DNA of 64,000 bases from Verrucomicrobiales bacterium (lineage in GTDB: Bacteria > Verrucomicrobiota > Verrucomicrobiia > Verrucomicrobiales > DEV007): contig JAEUHI010000086.1 in the NCBI GenBank assembly GCA_016795385.1, positions 151,978 through 215,977 on the forward strand, read 5' to 3'. Positions 16,219 through 24,577 of this stretch are shown one piece after another (position 1 is the first letter of the stretch; each line of letters starts with the position of its first letter). The translations under genes were made by a program, and so were the position numbers. The notes under the pieces are model-generated. The model made no database searches. It saw only the letters and a list, made by a program, of their open reading frames with translations, and had not been told where the DNA came from.

Positions 16219-17825
16219 GTCGGAATTGTTCCATCGTCCTGCACGCCCACATTCCCTGGGTGAGACACGCCGACGTGTCTCACTGTCTGGAGGAAGATTG
16301 GCTGCACAGCACCGTGGTCGAGACGCACCTGCCATTGCTCGAAATGCTCTTCCGCCTTCGGGGCGAGGGAGTGCCCTTTCGACTGACTCTCGACCTTTCC
16401 CCCACCCTGCTGGCGATGTGGCGCGACCGTGTCCTGCGCCGTCGCACCCTCGCCTACCTCGATCGCACCCTGCGGCTCTGCCGGGATGAGGTGGAGCGCG
16501 GCGACATCACCGGCAACCGCGAGCTGGCGAGCCGGTATGAGGAACAACTCCATCGCCTCCGCTCCCTCTACGTCGACGAATGGCAGTGCGATCTCGTCCG
16601 CGCCTACGCGGACCTGCGCGACAGCGGCCATGTCGAGCTCACCGCGAGTGCGGCGACCCACGGCCTGCTCCCTCTCTTGATGCGCGTGCCGGAATCGGTG
16701 CAGGCCCAGGTGCGTCTTGGCATCCGCCAATACGTGCAATGCTTCGGCCGCATGCCCCGCGGCTTCTGGCTGCCCGAGTGCGCCTACGCTCCGGCGATCG
16801 GACAGATCCTGAAACGCGAGGGCATCGATTGGACCCTCGTGGAGGAGCACGCCCTGACGACCGCCCCGCAGGCGAGCGCGTTTTTTCCCTTCACCCCCGG
16901 CGTCACGGCGGAGGGGCTCGTTGTCTTCGGGCGCGACCAAGCCAGCAGCAGCGAGATCTGGAACGCCGACGAGGGATTCCCCGGCGACGAACGTTACCGG
17001 GATTTCTTCCGCGACATCGGGCTGGAGGCTCCCATCGAATATCTCCGGGAATACCTCGGCGAAAGCGGCCAACGCCAATTCACGGGGCTCAAGTATTTCC
17101 GCCTCGCCCGCGAGGAGGATCGCAGCCTGCCCTACGATCCGGATCTGGCTTCGCGTGCGCTGGAGGAGCATTCCGTACGCTTCATCGCGAGCCGCGGTGC
17201 CCAGCTCGCCGCGCTTGAGGCGGAAGGGGTGGAAAATCCCCTCGTCGTATGCGCCTTCGACGCGGATCTCTTCGGCCATTGGTGGTATGAAGGCACCGAG
17301 TTCCTCGAGCGCCTCTTCCGCAAAGCCGCGCAGCGGAGCGACTTCGCTTTCACCACGCCCGGACTCCACCTCGCCGCGAGCCAGGAGATGGAATTCCCCG
17401 CGGCCGCCCCGGTCTCCTCCTCGTGGGGAGAAGGCGGCTACTTCGAAACCTGGACGAGCGAGGAAAACAACTGGACCCACGAGGAGATCCAGCAACGGGC
17501 CGAGCAGCTCGCCCGCTTCGTGAAGCTCTACGAGGACAACCGCATCGGCATGCCCGAAGCGGCCGCCGCCCATCGCCAGCGCTGCATCGAGCTGATGACG
17601 AAGGAACTCCTCCTCGCCCAGTCGAGCGATTGGTCGTTTCTGATGAAGAACGAACCTTCCCGCGAATATGCCGAAAGGCGCACCCGCGAGCACCTCGATC
17701 GATTCGACCGCGTCTGGTCGGTCTCGGCGCGGATCGACGCGGGGAGCGACGTCCTGGCCCAGATCGAGGAAGCGGATCCGGTCTTCTCCGATCTGCCGTG
17801 GAATCTTTACGAACCCTACGCCTGA
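16215..17825 (+). CDS. Glycoside hydrolase family 57 protein, probable 1,4-alpha-glucan branching enzyme
   Basis: GH57 enzyme of 536 residues acting on glycogen-type alpha-glucan, probably as a branching enzyme (DUF1957-type). IVLHAHIPWVRH at the start is GH57 motif 1. RGFWLPECAYAP has the predicted nucleophile Glu188, and AFDADLFGHWWYEG has the predicted acid/base Asp349. The C-terminal helical region (EENNWTHEEIQQRAEQLARF, LLAQSSDWSFLMKN) matches the branching-enzyme subfamily. No other glycogen genes are adjacent. Translation is likely coupled to the RDD gene through the ATGA overlap. An alpha-amylase/4-alpha-glucanotransferase activity cannot be excluded by sequence alone. Confidence 0.88.
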   Translation: MSRNCSIVLHAHIPWVRHADVSHCLEEDWLHSTVVETHLPLLEMLFRLRGEGVPFRLTLDLSPTLLAMWRDRVLRRRTLAYLDRTLRLCRDEVERGDITGNRELASRYEEQLHRLRSLYVDEWQCDLVRAYADLRDSGHVELTASAATHGLLPLLMRVPESVQAQVRLGIRQYVQCFGRMPRGFWLPECAYAPAIGQILKREGIDWTLVEEHALTTAPQASAFFPFTPGVTAEGLVVFGRDQASSSEIWNADEGFPGDERYRDFFRDIGLEAPIEYLREYLGESGQRQFTGLKYFRLAREEDRSLPYDPDLASRALEEHSVRFIASRGAQLAALEAEGVENPLVVCAFDADLFGHWWYEGTEFLERLFRKAAQRSDFAFTTPGLHLAASQEMEFPAAAPVSSSWGEGGYFETWTSEENNWTHEEIQQRAEQLARFVKLYEDNRIGMPEAAAAHRQRCIELMTKELLLAQSSDWSFLMKNEPSREYAERRTREHLDRFDRVWSVSARIDAGSDVLAQIEEADPVFSDLPWNLYEPYA

Positions 17826-17838
17826 TCCTCCCCGGACC

Positions 17839-18390
17839 ATGGCCGAAAATTTCGTTTACTTCGATCTGGAGACCCAGCGTTCCGCCAACGACGTGGGTGG
17901 ATGGGACCGCAAGGCGGACATGAAGATGTCGGTCGGGGTCACCTTCAGTTCGGCGCTGAACCGCTACATGATCTACGACGAGTCGAACGTGCAGGCGCTG
18001 ATCGAGGAGCTTTGTGCGGCCGATCTCGTCATCGGTTTCAACCACCTCTATTTCGACTACGAGGTGTTGATGGGTTACACGGTGCTGGATCTGCGCGAGC
18101 ATACCCACAATCTCGACCTGATGGTGGATCTCGAGAAAGTGCTGCAACACCGCCCCAAACTGGATGCGGTGGCGAGCGAAACCCTTGGCGAAAGCAAGAC
18201 CGCGGTCGGCACCGACGCGATCAAGTGGTGGCAGGAGGGCAAGATCATGGCCATCGCCGAGTATTGCTGCTTCGACGTGAAGGTGACCAAGCTGGTGCAT
18301 GAATACGGTGCCCGGCAAGGCCTCGTGAAGTACCGCAATCGCTTCAATCAGAGCCTCGAGGTGGCGGTGGACTGGCGTTTGCCGCAGTGA
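17839..18390 (+). CDS. DEDDy-type 3'-5' exonuclease / RNase H-like protein (YprB-like)
   Basis: Ribonuclease H-fold protein of 183 residues. ENFVYFDLETQ gives the Asp9-x-Glu11 pair of Exo I; VIGFNHLYFDYEVL supplies Exo II with its Asn and Asp; AEYCCFDVKVTKLVHEY supplies the YxxxD of Exo III, making it a DEDDy-type nuclease. It resembles the YprB_RNaseH-like group, which is often found beside helicases, although none is adjacent. ATG 17839 lies 13 bp after the GH57 gene. A nuclease/ATPase pair of the Mre11-Rad50 kind follows 142 bp downstream, so a shared role in DNA processing is possible. Confidence 0.8.
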   Translation: MAENFVYFDLETQRSANDVGGWDRKADMKMSVGVTFSSALNRYMIYDESNVQALIEELCAADLVIGFNHLYFDYEVLMGYTVLDLREHTHNLDLMVDLEKVLQHRPKLDAVASETLGESKTAVGTDAIKWWQEGKIMAIAEYCCFDVKVTKLVHEYGARQGLVKYRNRFNQSLEVAVDWRLPQ

Positions 18391-18532
18391 GACTCGCTTT
18401 CTCAAAGAAAGTGCGGCGAGGGGGCCGTGGATGTCCCACCCCCTGTGCGAAGGTTTCGGAGATCCGCGGGCCGAAGCGGGACTTGCACCCTTTCCCGCGC
18501 CCGCTACCCTGACCCCATCCTCGATCGACCGC

Positions 18533-19663
18533 ATGATCCGCCTCTTTCACACCGCCGATCTCCATCTCGGCCTGAAATTCACCCGCGGCGGCTACACGCC
18601 CGCCCTCCGCGAGCGCCTCGTCGCGCGACGGATGGAGTGTCTCCGCGAAATGGTGGCTCTGGCCCAGGAACGCTCCTGCGAGGTTTTTGTCATTGCGGGC
18701 GACCTCTTCGACACCCCGCGGGTGCCGAAAGGTCTCGTGAAAGAAGCAGCGACGATTCTCGCCGCGTTCGAAGGAGTCGTCGTCGTGCTGCCGGGCAATC
18801 ACGACTATGCGCAGGACGAGGATCCCCTCTGGCCCGGCTTTGTCGATGCGCTCGGCGAGCGTCATCACCTCCTGCGACGCGAGACTCCCTGCGACCTGCG
18901 TGACCAGGGCATTCCCCTCGTGATTTTTCCCGGAGTCTGTGGATCGAGACATTCGCAGACGCACGCGATCGGATGGGTGCCGGAGGCCCTCGCCGCGCTC
19001 GATCTGCCGGAGGAGGTCCGCCGCATCGGTGTCGCCCATGGGAGTCTCGAGGGACTCTCGCCCGACTTCGAAGGCGACTACTTTCCCATGACGCGGAAAG
19101 AACTCGAGGCGACCGGTCTCGATCTCTGGCTCCTCGGCCACACCCACATCCGCTACCCGGATCTGGACGCGTTCACCAACCATCGGATTCTTTATCCCGC
19201 GACGCCCGAGCCCGATGGATTCGACTGCCGCCATGGAGGCTCCGCGTTGATCCTTGAACTCGAATCGGACGGCACCGTGCGGGGCGAGTCGTTGGGCACC
19301 GGCTCATACGCCTTCCGGACCCTTTCCAAGACGCTCCAAAACGCGGAGGATGTCGAGTCGCTCAGAGCTTCGCTCGCCTCCTCAAAGGCGGAGCGGGATC
19401 TCGTGAAGCTGACTCTCTCGGGGCGCCTTGCCGGCGAGCTCTACGACACCCGCGGGGAATGGATCGGGGAGTTGGAAAAATCAGTCCTCTATCTCGAGAC
19501 GGATCTCTCGGGATTGCAGCGCGAGATCAGCGCGGCCGACATCGGACGTGAATACACGATCGGCTCGTTTCCGCACCGTCTCCTCGGAGGTCTCGCGGAA
19601 TCCCCGGAAGACGCTGAAGCCCTGCAACTCGCCTGGGAACTGGTGAAGGAGGCCCGGTCATGA
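18533..19663 (+). CDS. Mre11/SbcD-like DNA repair metallophosphoesterase
   Basis: Calcineurin-type nuclease of 376 residues, expected to act with a Rad50/SMC-type ATPase on DNA ends. All five metal-binding blocks are present: HTADLHLG, IAGDLFDTPR, LPGNHDYA, GVAHGSLEG and LLGHTHIR. A capping C-terminal region follows (about 260-376). Overlap of its TGA with the ATG of the next gene (ATGA) strongly suggests the two subunits are co-made. The pair resembles the B. subtilis YhaO/YhaN and SbcD/SbcC arrangements. An in-frame upstream extension is open but lacks family resemblance, so ATG 18533 was chosen. Confidence 0.88.
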   Translation: MIRLFHTADLHLGLKFTRGGYTPALRERLVARRMECLREMVALAQERSCEVFVIAGDLFDTPRVPKGLVKEAATILAAFEGVVVVLPGNHDYAQDEDPLWPGFVDALGERHHLLRRETPCDLRDQGIPLVIFPGVCGSRHSQTHAIGWVPEALAALDLPEEVRRIGVAHGSLEGLSPDFEGDYFPMTRKELEATGLDLWLLGHTHIRYPDLDAFTNHRILYPATPEPDGFDCRHGGSALILELESDGTVRGESLGTGSYAFRTLSKTLQNAEDVESLRASLASSKAERDLVKLTLSGRLAGELYDTRGEWIGELEKSVLYLETDLSGLQREISAADIGREYTIGSFPHRLLGGLAESPEDAEALQLAWELVKEARS

Positions 19664-22083
19664 TCCTGCGACGACTCCAACTCCATCCCTTCGCCGGCAC
19701 CGTCGATCGCGAGCTGCGGTTCGAGCCGGGGCTGAACGTGGTGCTCGGTCCCAACGAGGCCGGCAAATCGACGATGCGTCGGGCGATCCGGCAAGCCCTT
19801 CTCGTGCCGACCAAACTCGGCAAACGCGAGGCCGAGGGCGAGGTGCTGCCCTACCTCCCGCTCGGCGGTGGCGACACGATCCGGGTCTCACTCGATCTCG
19901 CCGAGGGCGAAAACGTGTGGCGACTTTCGAAACGATGGTCTCCCGGCAATTCCGCGTCGGAGCTGACCCTGCCGGACGGGGGCCTCGTCACCGACGGGCC
20001 GGCGGTCGAGGAAGCGCTCGGCCAGCTGCTCGGTCTCACGCGCGGCACGTGGGATCACGCTCTTTTTTCAGCCCAAGGCGAAATTGGTAAAAGCCTCGAC
20101 CGGCTCGCCGAAGGAGGGGATCTCGGAGAACTGAACGAGCGTCTTCGCCGGGCCGTATTCGAAACCGACGGAGTTTCCCTCGAAAAACTCTCGGCTCTCC
20201 TCGAAGCCCGCTACAAGGCGGCCTACGACCGTTGGGATGTCGACCTGAACCGCCCCGAAGGCAATCGCGGACTCGACCAGCGTTGGATGCGTGGAGCCGG
20301 CTCGATCGTCACCGCCTGGTATGATCGCGAGGCCGCGCGCATCGCTTTTGAGGAAGCCGAGCAATATTACCGCCGCCTCGATGCGCTGAACGCGAAAGTC
20401 CACCGGGCGCACCGCCAGCATACGCATCTCGCCGAGTGGATCGCCACCCACGAAAAGGTGGCACGCGATGCGGAACTGCGTCTCCAGCTCGAAGCCGAAC
20501 TCGCCGGAGTCGAATCCCGCGGCAAAGGTCTGAAGGAAGTCTCGCAGGAATGGCCCGTCGTCGCGAATCGCGTGCAGGAGCAGGAGACGCTCCTCTCCCA
20601 GGCAAAGGACAAGCTCGTCCACCTCGGGCAGGAACTGGCCCGCGCCAAAGCCTGGGAGTCTGCCGAGAAGACGCGCCGCCTCCTCGAGGATGCCGCCAAG
20701 ATCCAAACCGCTCTCGACGCCGCAAAAGCCGAACTCTCGGCCCTCGGGAAGATCGATCCCGCGGCCACCCCCCGGATCGAGGCCATCGAGCGCGAGCGCG
20801 ACCGACTCCACACCCGGCTCGAAGCCGCCCGCCTCCGGGTGCGCCTGACCGCGGTCCGGTCCTGGCGTGTCGAGACCCGCAGCGGAGTCGATGCTCCCCT
20901 GCCCCGCGAGATCGCCGCGGGAGAAGAGGTGAACTTTGAAGCCGGGGGGCGCGTTTCGCTGCGCGATCCCGAAGGAGCTTGGGAAATCGAAGTGAGTTCC
21001 GCTGAGATCGATCTCGCCGCGGACGAGACACGTCTCCGCGAACTCTCCGACGAAATGACCTCGCTCCTCGCGAGCCTCGGAGTCGAGGATCCCGCCGCCG
21101 CACGTCAAAAGCATGCCGGCGCGACCGGGATCGCCCAGCGCATCAACCTGCTCGACCGTCAGCTCGCCGACCTCCTCGGATCGCGCACCCTCGGGGAATG
21201 GCAGGCCGAATGCGATCGACTCTCCGGCGGCGGAGCGGCCCCGACCCGCCCTCTCGGAGAGATCGCCGCGGACAACGCCCGCACCGAGAGCGAGATCAAC
21301 ACCGCGACCCGCGAGATCGCCGCCCTTCGCCAGAAGCTGGCCGCTTGGGAACGCGATTTTGTCAGCGCCGATGAATTGCTCGATCGACTCGCCGATCTGC
21401 GCGCCTCGCACAAGGCGGTAAAACAGAAGATCGAAGCGCTCCATCCTCTGCCCGAGGGCACTCCCGACGCGGCTTCATTTCTGCACGACTTCCGCACGAA
21501 GCGGAGCGAACTCGAACAACACCGGGGCGAGTTGCACCAACTGCTGCTGGAAAAGGCCGAACTCGTCGCCACCGCACCGGCTTTCGAACCGGCCGACGCG
21601 ATGGAGCGCCTCGATCTCGCCAACGCGGCCCTGACCCGTGCCCGGCGCGAAGGGGAAGCGATCCGCCGCATCCGGCGCGAATATGAGCAACTCCGCGCCG
21701 AGCTCGACGCCGACACGCTCGCCCCTTGGCACACCCACCTCGCTGAAGTGCTCGCCCCGCTTACCCGCGATCGATATCGGGGTCTCACGCCCGATCTTTC
21801 CAAAGCCGCGCGGGCCGATGCCACCGCCATTCCCTTCGCCGCCCTCTCCGCCGGCACCCGGGCCTCGCTGGGACTTGCCCTGCGGCTCTCGATGGCCCGC
21901 TGGTTCCTTGAAGGGCGCGACGGTTTTCTCCTCCTCGATGATCCCTTCGTGGATCTCGATCCGGACCGCCAGGCCGACGCCGCCGCCCTCCTGCGCCATT
22001 TTGCGGCGGACAAACAGGTCGTTCTTTTCACCTGCCATCCCGCCCACGCCACGCTGCTGGGCGGACATCGCATCGAACTTTGA
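19660..22083 (+). CDS. Rad50/SbcC/YhaN-like AAA family ATPase
   Basis: SMC-type ATPase partner of the upstream nuclease; 807 residues, shorter than SbcC (about 1,050) or YhaN (about 960). Walker A is LGPNEAGKST (Lys36), with ALFSAQGEIGKSLDRLAEG as the Q-loop region near 140. Coiled-coil arms span roughly 215-370 and 515-690, with a compact beta-rich insert at about 385-455 instead of a visible zinc-hook CxxC. The ABC signature is LSAGTRASLGLALRLSMA (about 728) and Walker B LLLDDPFVDLDPDR (about 757). No CxxC hook appears in the middle of the arms, which fits YhaN-type more than SbcC-type proteins. Confidence 0.87.
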   Translation: MILRRLQLHPFAGTVDRELRFEPGLNVVLGPNEAGKSTMRRAIRQALLVPTKLGKREAEGEVLPYLPLGGGDTIRVSLDLAEGENVWRLSKRWSPGNSASELTLPDGGLVTDGPAVEEALGQLLGLTRGTWDHALFSAQGEIGKSLDRLAEGGDLGELNERLRRAVFETDGVSLEKLSALLEARYKAAYDRWDVDLNRPEGNRGLDQRWMRGAGSIVTAWYDREAARIAFEEAEQYYRRLDALNAKVHRAHRQHTHLAEWIATHEKVARDAELRLQLEAELAGVESRGKGLKEVSQEWPVVANRVQEQETLLSQAKDKLVHLGQELARAKAWESAEKTRRLLEDAAKIQTALDAAKAELSALGKIDPAATPRIEAIERERDRLHTRLEAARLRVRLTAVRSWRVETRSGVDAPLPREIAAGEEVNFEAGGRVSLRDPEGAWEIEVSSAEIDLAADETRLRELSDEMTSLLASLGVEDPAAARQKHAGATGIAQRINLLDRQLADLLGSRTLGEWQAECDRLSGGGAAPTRPLGEIAADNARTESEINTATREIAALRQKLAAWERDFVSADELLDRLADLRASHKAVKQKIEALHPLPEGTPDAASFLHDFRTKRSELEQHRGELHQLLLEKAELVATAPAFEPADAMERLDLANAALTRARREGEAIRRIRREYEQLRAELDADTLAPWHTHLAEVLAPLTRDRYRGLTPDLSKAARADATAIPFAALSAGTRASLGLALRLSMARWFLEGRDGFLLLDDPFVDLDPDRQADAAALLRHFAADKQVVLFTCHPAHATLLGGHRIEL

Positions 22084-22131
22084 CAGGGCATCTTTCGGTT
22101 GCGCCACCCCGTTTTCGGGAAAAGCTTTCGT

Positions 22132-22158
22132 CTTCCGGATCGTTACAGGATCCGGAAG
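22132..22158. repeat. 10-bp perfect inverted repeat in the sulfatase leader
   Basis: CTTCCGGATC and GATCCGGAAG flank a 7-nt loop and end 17 bases before the sulfatase ATG. The hairpin would be stable in RNA. There is no T-run after it, so a terminator for the upstream ATPase gene is less likely than a leader hairpin or a protein-binding site. Confidence 0.5.
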
Positions 22159-22175
22159 ACCTCCGATTGCCTTTC

Positions 22176-23645
22176 ATGCGGTTTCTTTTTGCCATCACTT
22201 TCCTATTTTCCGTCATCGCTCCGGGTGTCCCGGCGGGGGCGGTCGAGGGCGGCAAAAAGAAGGATGCGGCGACCGCGAAAGAAGCCCAGCCCAAGCGTCC
22301 CCACATCGTCCTCGTCATGGCCGACGACCAAGGCTGGGGCGACGTCGGCTACAACGGCCACCCGCATCTGAAGACGCCGAACCTCGATGCCGCCGCCGCC
22401 TCGGGGCTGCGTCTCGATCATTTCTACGCCGCCGCCCCTTCCTGCTCGCCGACCCGGGCGAGCGTCCTCACGGGACGGCATCCCAATCGCATGGGCGTCT
22501 TCAGCTGGGGCCACCCGATCCGGCCTCAGGAAATCACCCTCGCGGAAGTACTGAAACAACAAGGCTACGTCACCGGGCACTTTGGCAAATGGCACCTCGG
22601 CTCGATCCGTGCCGATAGTCCCGTCAGTCCGGGCGCCAACGGCTTCGACCGCTGGGTCAGCACCTCGAATTTCTTCGACCTCAATCCGGAAATGAGCGAC
22701 CAGGGCCGCGAGGTCAAGATGAAGGGAGAGGGCAGCATGGTCGTCGCCGATCTCGCCCTCGACTGGATCCGCCAGAACGCTGCCGGAGATTCCCCTCTTT
22801 TCACCGTGATCTGGTTCGGTGCTCCCCACCTCCCCCACAATGCCGCGCCCGAGCTCGCCGCCCTCTACGCGGGTCTGTCGAAACGGGAACGGGAATTTTA
22901 CGGCGAGATCACCGGCATCGATCTCGCTTTCGGAAAGATCCGCGGGACGCTCGCCGAACTGGGTCTGCGCGACAACACCCTGCTCTGGTATTGCAGCGAC
23001 AACGGGGCCCTGAGCGTCGGCGACGCCGGCGACGCCCGCGGCGGAAAACACGTCCTCTACGAGGGCGGCCTGCGTGTCCCCGCCTTCATCGAGTGGCCCG
23101 CCGGGATTCCCAGTGCGACGGCATCACCCGTCCGCTGCAGCACAGTCGATATTTTTCCCACCGTTCTGGAAGCCGCCGGAATCTCGATTCCGGTCGGGCG
23201 TCCCCTCGACGGGATCAGCCTCCTGCCCCTGTTCCGTGGAGAGATGCAGCTGCGCCCCGCGCCCCTCGGATTCTGGAACGCCGGAATCCCGGGGCAGTTC
23301 ACCAATCCGGGCGGTGTCGTGAACAAGGTACTGCCCACCATCGAAAACTGGAGCGACAACAAGGTGGAACGGGTGACCCGCCGTGTCGAAAAGATCCCCA
23401 AACACAAGTTCCCCGAGGACGTCTACGCGGGACACTCCGCGTGGATTTCGGGCGACTGGAAACTGCACCGCGTCTCCGGCACGGGCGGAGAGAAGGTGCG
23501 GTGGTCGCTCTACAATCTCACCACCGACCCGCGCGAGAGCAACGATGTCTCCAAACAATATCCCGAAATCCTCAAGGATCTCTCGGCGGAGATGGAGCAG
23601 TGGCTCGAGAGCGTGAACGGGAGCCTGCGCGGGGCGGATTATTGA
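22176..23645 (+). CDS. Arylsulfatase-type sulfatase (formylglycine-dependent), exported
   Basis: Sulfate ester hydrolase of 489 residues. MRFLFAITFLFSVIAPGVPA is a signal peptide, followed by a Lys-rich spacer. The metal site begins PHIVLVMADDQGWGDVGYNG. CSPTRASVLTG contains Cys90, the residue oxidised to formylglycine by a sulfatase-maturing enzyme, in a consensus CxPxR context. GKWHLG and WYCSDNGA carry the further conserved Lys, His, Asp and Asn. The substrate could be a sulfated polysaccharide, as for the many PVC sulfatases, but cannot be read from the sequence. ATG 22176 is chosen because it starts the signal peptide; the frame is open 96 bp further upstream. It stands alone, without neighbouring carbohydrate-degradation genes. 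Confidence 0.9.
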   Translation: MRFLFAITFLFSVIAPGVPAGAVEGGKKKDAATAKEAQPKRPHIVLVMADDQGWGDVGYNGHPHLKTPNLDAAAASGLRLDHFYAAAPSCSPTRASVLTGRHPNRMGVFSWGHPIRPQEITLAEVLKQQGYVTGHFGKWHLGSIRADSPVSPGANGFDRWVSTSNFFDLNPEMSDQGREVKMKGEGSMVVADLALDWIRQNAAGDSPLFTVIWFGAPHLPHNAAPELAALYAGLSKREREFYGEITGIDLAFGKIRGTLAELGLRDNTLLWYCSDNGALSVGDAGDARGGKHVLYEGGLRVPAFIEWPAGIPSATASPVRCSTVDIFPTVLEAAGISIPVGRPLDGISLLPLFRGEMQLRPAPLGFWNAGIPGQFTNPGGVVNKVLPTIENWSDNKVERVTRRVEKIPKHKFPEDVYAGHSAWISGDWKLHRVSGTGGEKVRWSLYNLTTDPRESNDVSKQYPEILKDLSAEMEQWLESVNGSLRGADY

Positions 23646-23681
23646 ACCACCCCGCGGCGAGGCCTTCGCGGGTTCGGCAGG

Positions 23682-23972
23682 TCACTTCGAGCACACCTGC
23701 GCCTGGGCGGGATAGGCGTTGGCATAGGCGATCTCGGCGGCGAGGTCCCCGCCCGGTCCTTTCACCTTCATCTTGTGTTTGCCGTTGGGTTTGTCCTTGA
23801 TCTTCGCTTTGCCGTCGATCGTCTTCACCTTCACCTTGTGGTCTTTCACTTTGAGCTTCTGCACGGGGTCGTAGCCTTGGGCCGAGGAATCCAAGGGCGC
23901 GACCGCGAAGGCGGCGAGGGTGGCGAGAACGAGGAGGGCACTGCCGGTGCGGCGGATGAGCAGGTGTTTCAT
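23682..23972 (-). CDS. Small basic exported protein, unknown
   Basis: Predicted secreted protein of 96 residues, not recognised. Residues 1-33 (MKHLLIRRTGSALLVLATLA then AFAVAPLDSSAQG) form a signal peptide. The mature part is dominated by alternating Lys and Val (KLKVKDHKVKVKT, KHKMKVKGPGG), suggesting a basic beta-hairpin that could bind nucleic acid, polysaccharide or lipid; that is inference. It ends AYPAQAQVCSK with a single cysteine. The upstream ORF extension lacks a signal sequence, so ATG 23972 was chosen. It diverges from the hipBA pair across an AT-rich gap. Confidence 0.6.
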   Translation of the reverse strand: MKHLLIRRTGSALLVLATLAAFAVAPLDSSAQGYDPVQKLKVKDHKVKVKTIDGKAKIKDKPNGKHKMKVKGPGGDLAAEIAYANAYPAQAQVCSK

Positions 23973-24134
23973 GAGTGGTTGAGTGGTGGTGGTTGGTCGT
24001 CGGAGCGGAGGGGTTCCGCCCCGACCCGGAAGGGACGAACGAGGGCCCGGGCTGATGCGGGGGAAATGGCCTTCAGGATCAAATTTACCTTTTATCGTCA
24101 AAAATGTCGAGTTATTGATGTAAATTCAATTTGT

Positions 24135-24150
24135 TCGCCATTTTTGGCGA
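24135..24150. promoter_or_regulatory. Palindrome TCGCCA-TTTT-TGGCGA in the hipBA upstream region
   Basis: A 6-bp inverted repeat with a TTTT spacer, in AT-rich DNA. Its half-site TGGCGA is the core of the two operator arms nearer hipB (AATGGCGAGT and its complement), so this is probably an upstream HipB-binding site. It lies about 95 bp before the hipB ATG and could also affect the divergent small-protein gene. Confidence 0.5.
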
Positions 24151-24166
24151 CTTCTCAGAATCGTGA

Positions 24167-24220
24167 TTGATTCGTTACCAATGGCGAGTTAAAATTAGAT
24201 CCGGTTCTTGACTCGCCATT
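24167..24220 (+). promoter_or_regulatory. hipBA promoter overlapped by a 10-bp inverted-repeat operator
   Basis: TTGATT (24167-24172) and TAAAAT (24190-24195) with 17 bp between them match a sigma-70 promoter. A perfect 10-bp inverted repeat surrounds the start point: AATGGCGAGT (24180-24189, inside the spacer) and ACTCGCCATT (24211-24220, 9 bp before the hipB ATG). This is the expected layout for autorepression by HipB, or by a HipB-HipA complex bridging the two half-sites. Promoter and operator roles are inferred from position and symmetry. Confidence 0.65.
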
Positions 24221-24229
24221 TCTGACGAA

Positions 24230-24574
24230 ATGAAATTCCCCGACCTCCTCACTGACGAAGCCGCCCTCCGCGAGGTGGGAATCCGCCTGACGAAACGAAG
24301 GCTGGAACTGAATCTGACCCAGGCCCAAGTCGCCGAGGAGGCCGGGATCGGCAAGCGCACCCTGGAACGGATCGAGGCGGGAGCATCCACCCAACTCGCG
24401 AATTTCCTCCGTCTCCTACGGGCTCTTGATCTTTATGATCGTCTCGACCTGCTGCTCCCTTCGCCTGCCCCGAGCCCCATCACCCTGCTCGAGCTCCAGG
24501 GCCGGGAACGGCAACGGGCGTCCGCGCCCCGCAGCCTGAAAGTGGCGGAAGAACCCTGGAGCTGGGACGATTGA
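24230..24574 (+). CDS. hipB: HipB-like antitoxin, XRE-family helix-turn-helix regulator
   Basis: DNA-binding antitoxin of 114 residues. An XRE helix-turn-helix occupies about residues 14-70: RLTKRRLELNLTQAQVAEEA then GIGKRTLERIEAGASTQLAN. A Pro-rich and charged C-terminal tail (about 76-114) ends in EEPWSWDD, probably the toxin-binding segment. It is separated from hipA by three bases, the usual antitoxin-first order. Operator symmetry just upstream suggests it represses its own transcription. It is longer than E. coli HipB (88 residues). Confidence 0.85.
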   Translation: MKFPDLLTDEAALREVGIRLTKRRLELNLTQAQVAEEAGIGKRTLERIEAGASTQLANFLRLLRALDLYDRLDLLLPSPAPSPITLLELQGRERQRASAPRSLKVAEEPWSWDD

Positions 24575-24577
24575 ACG

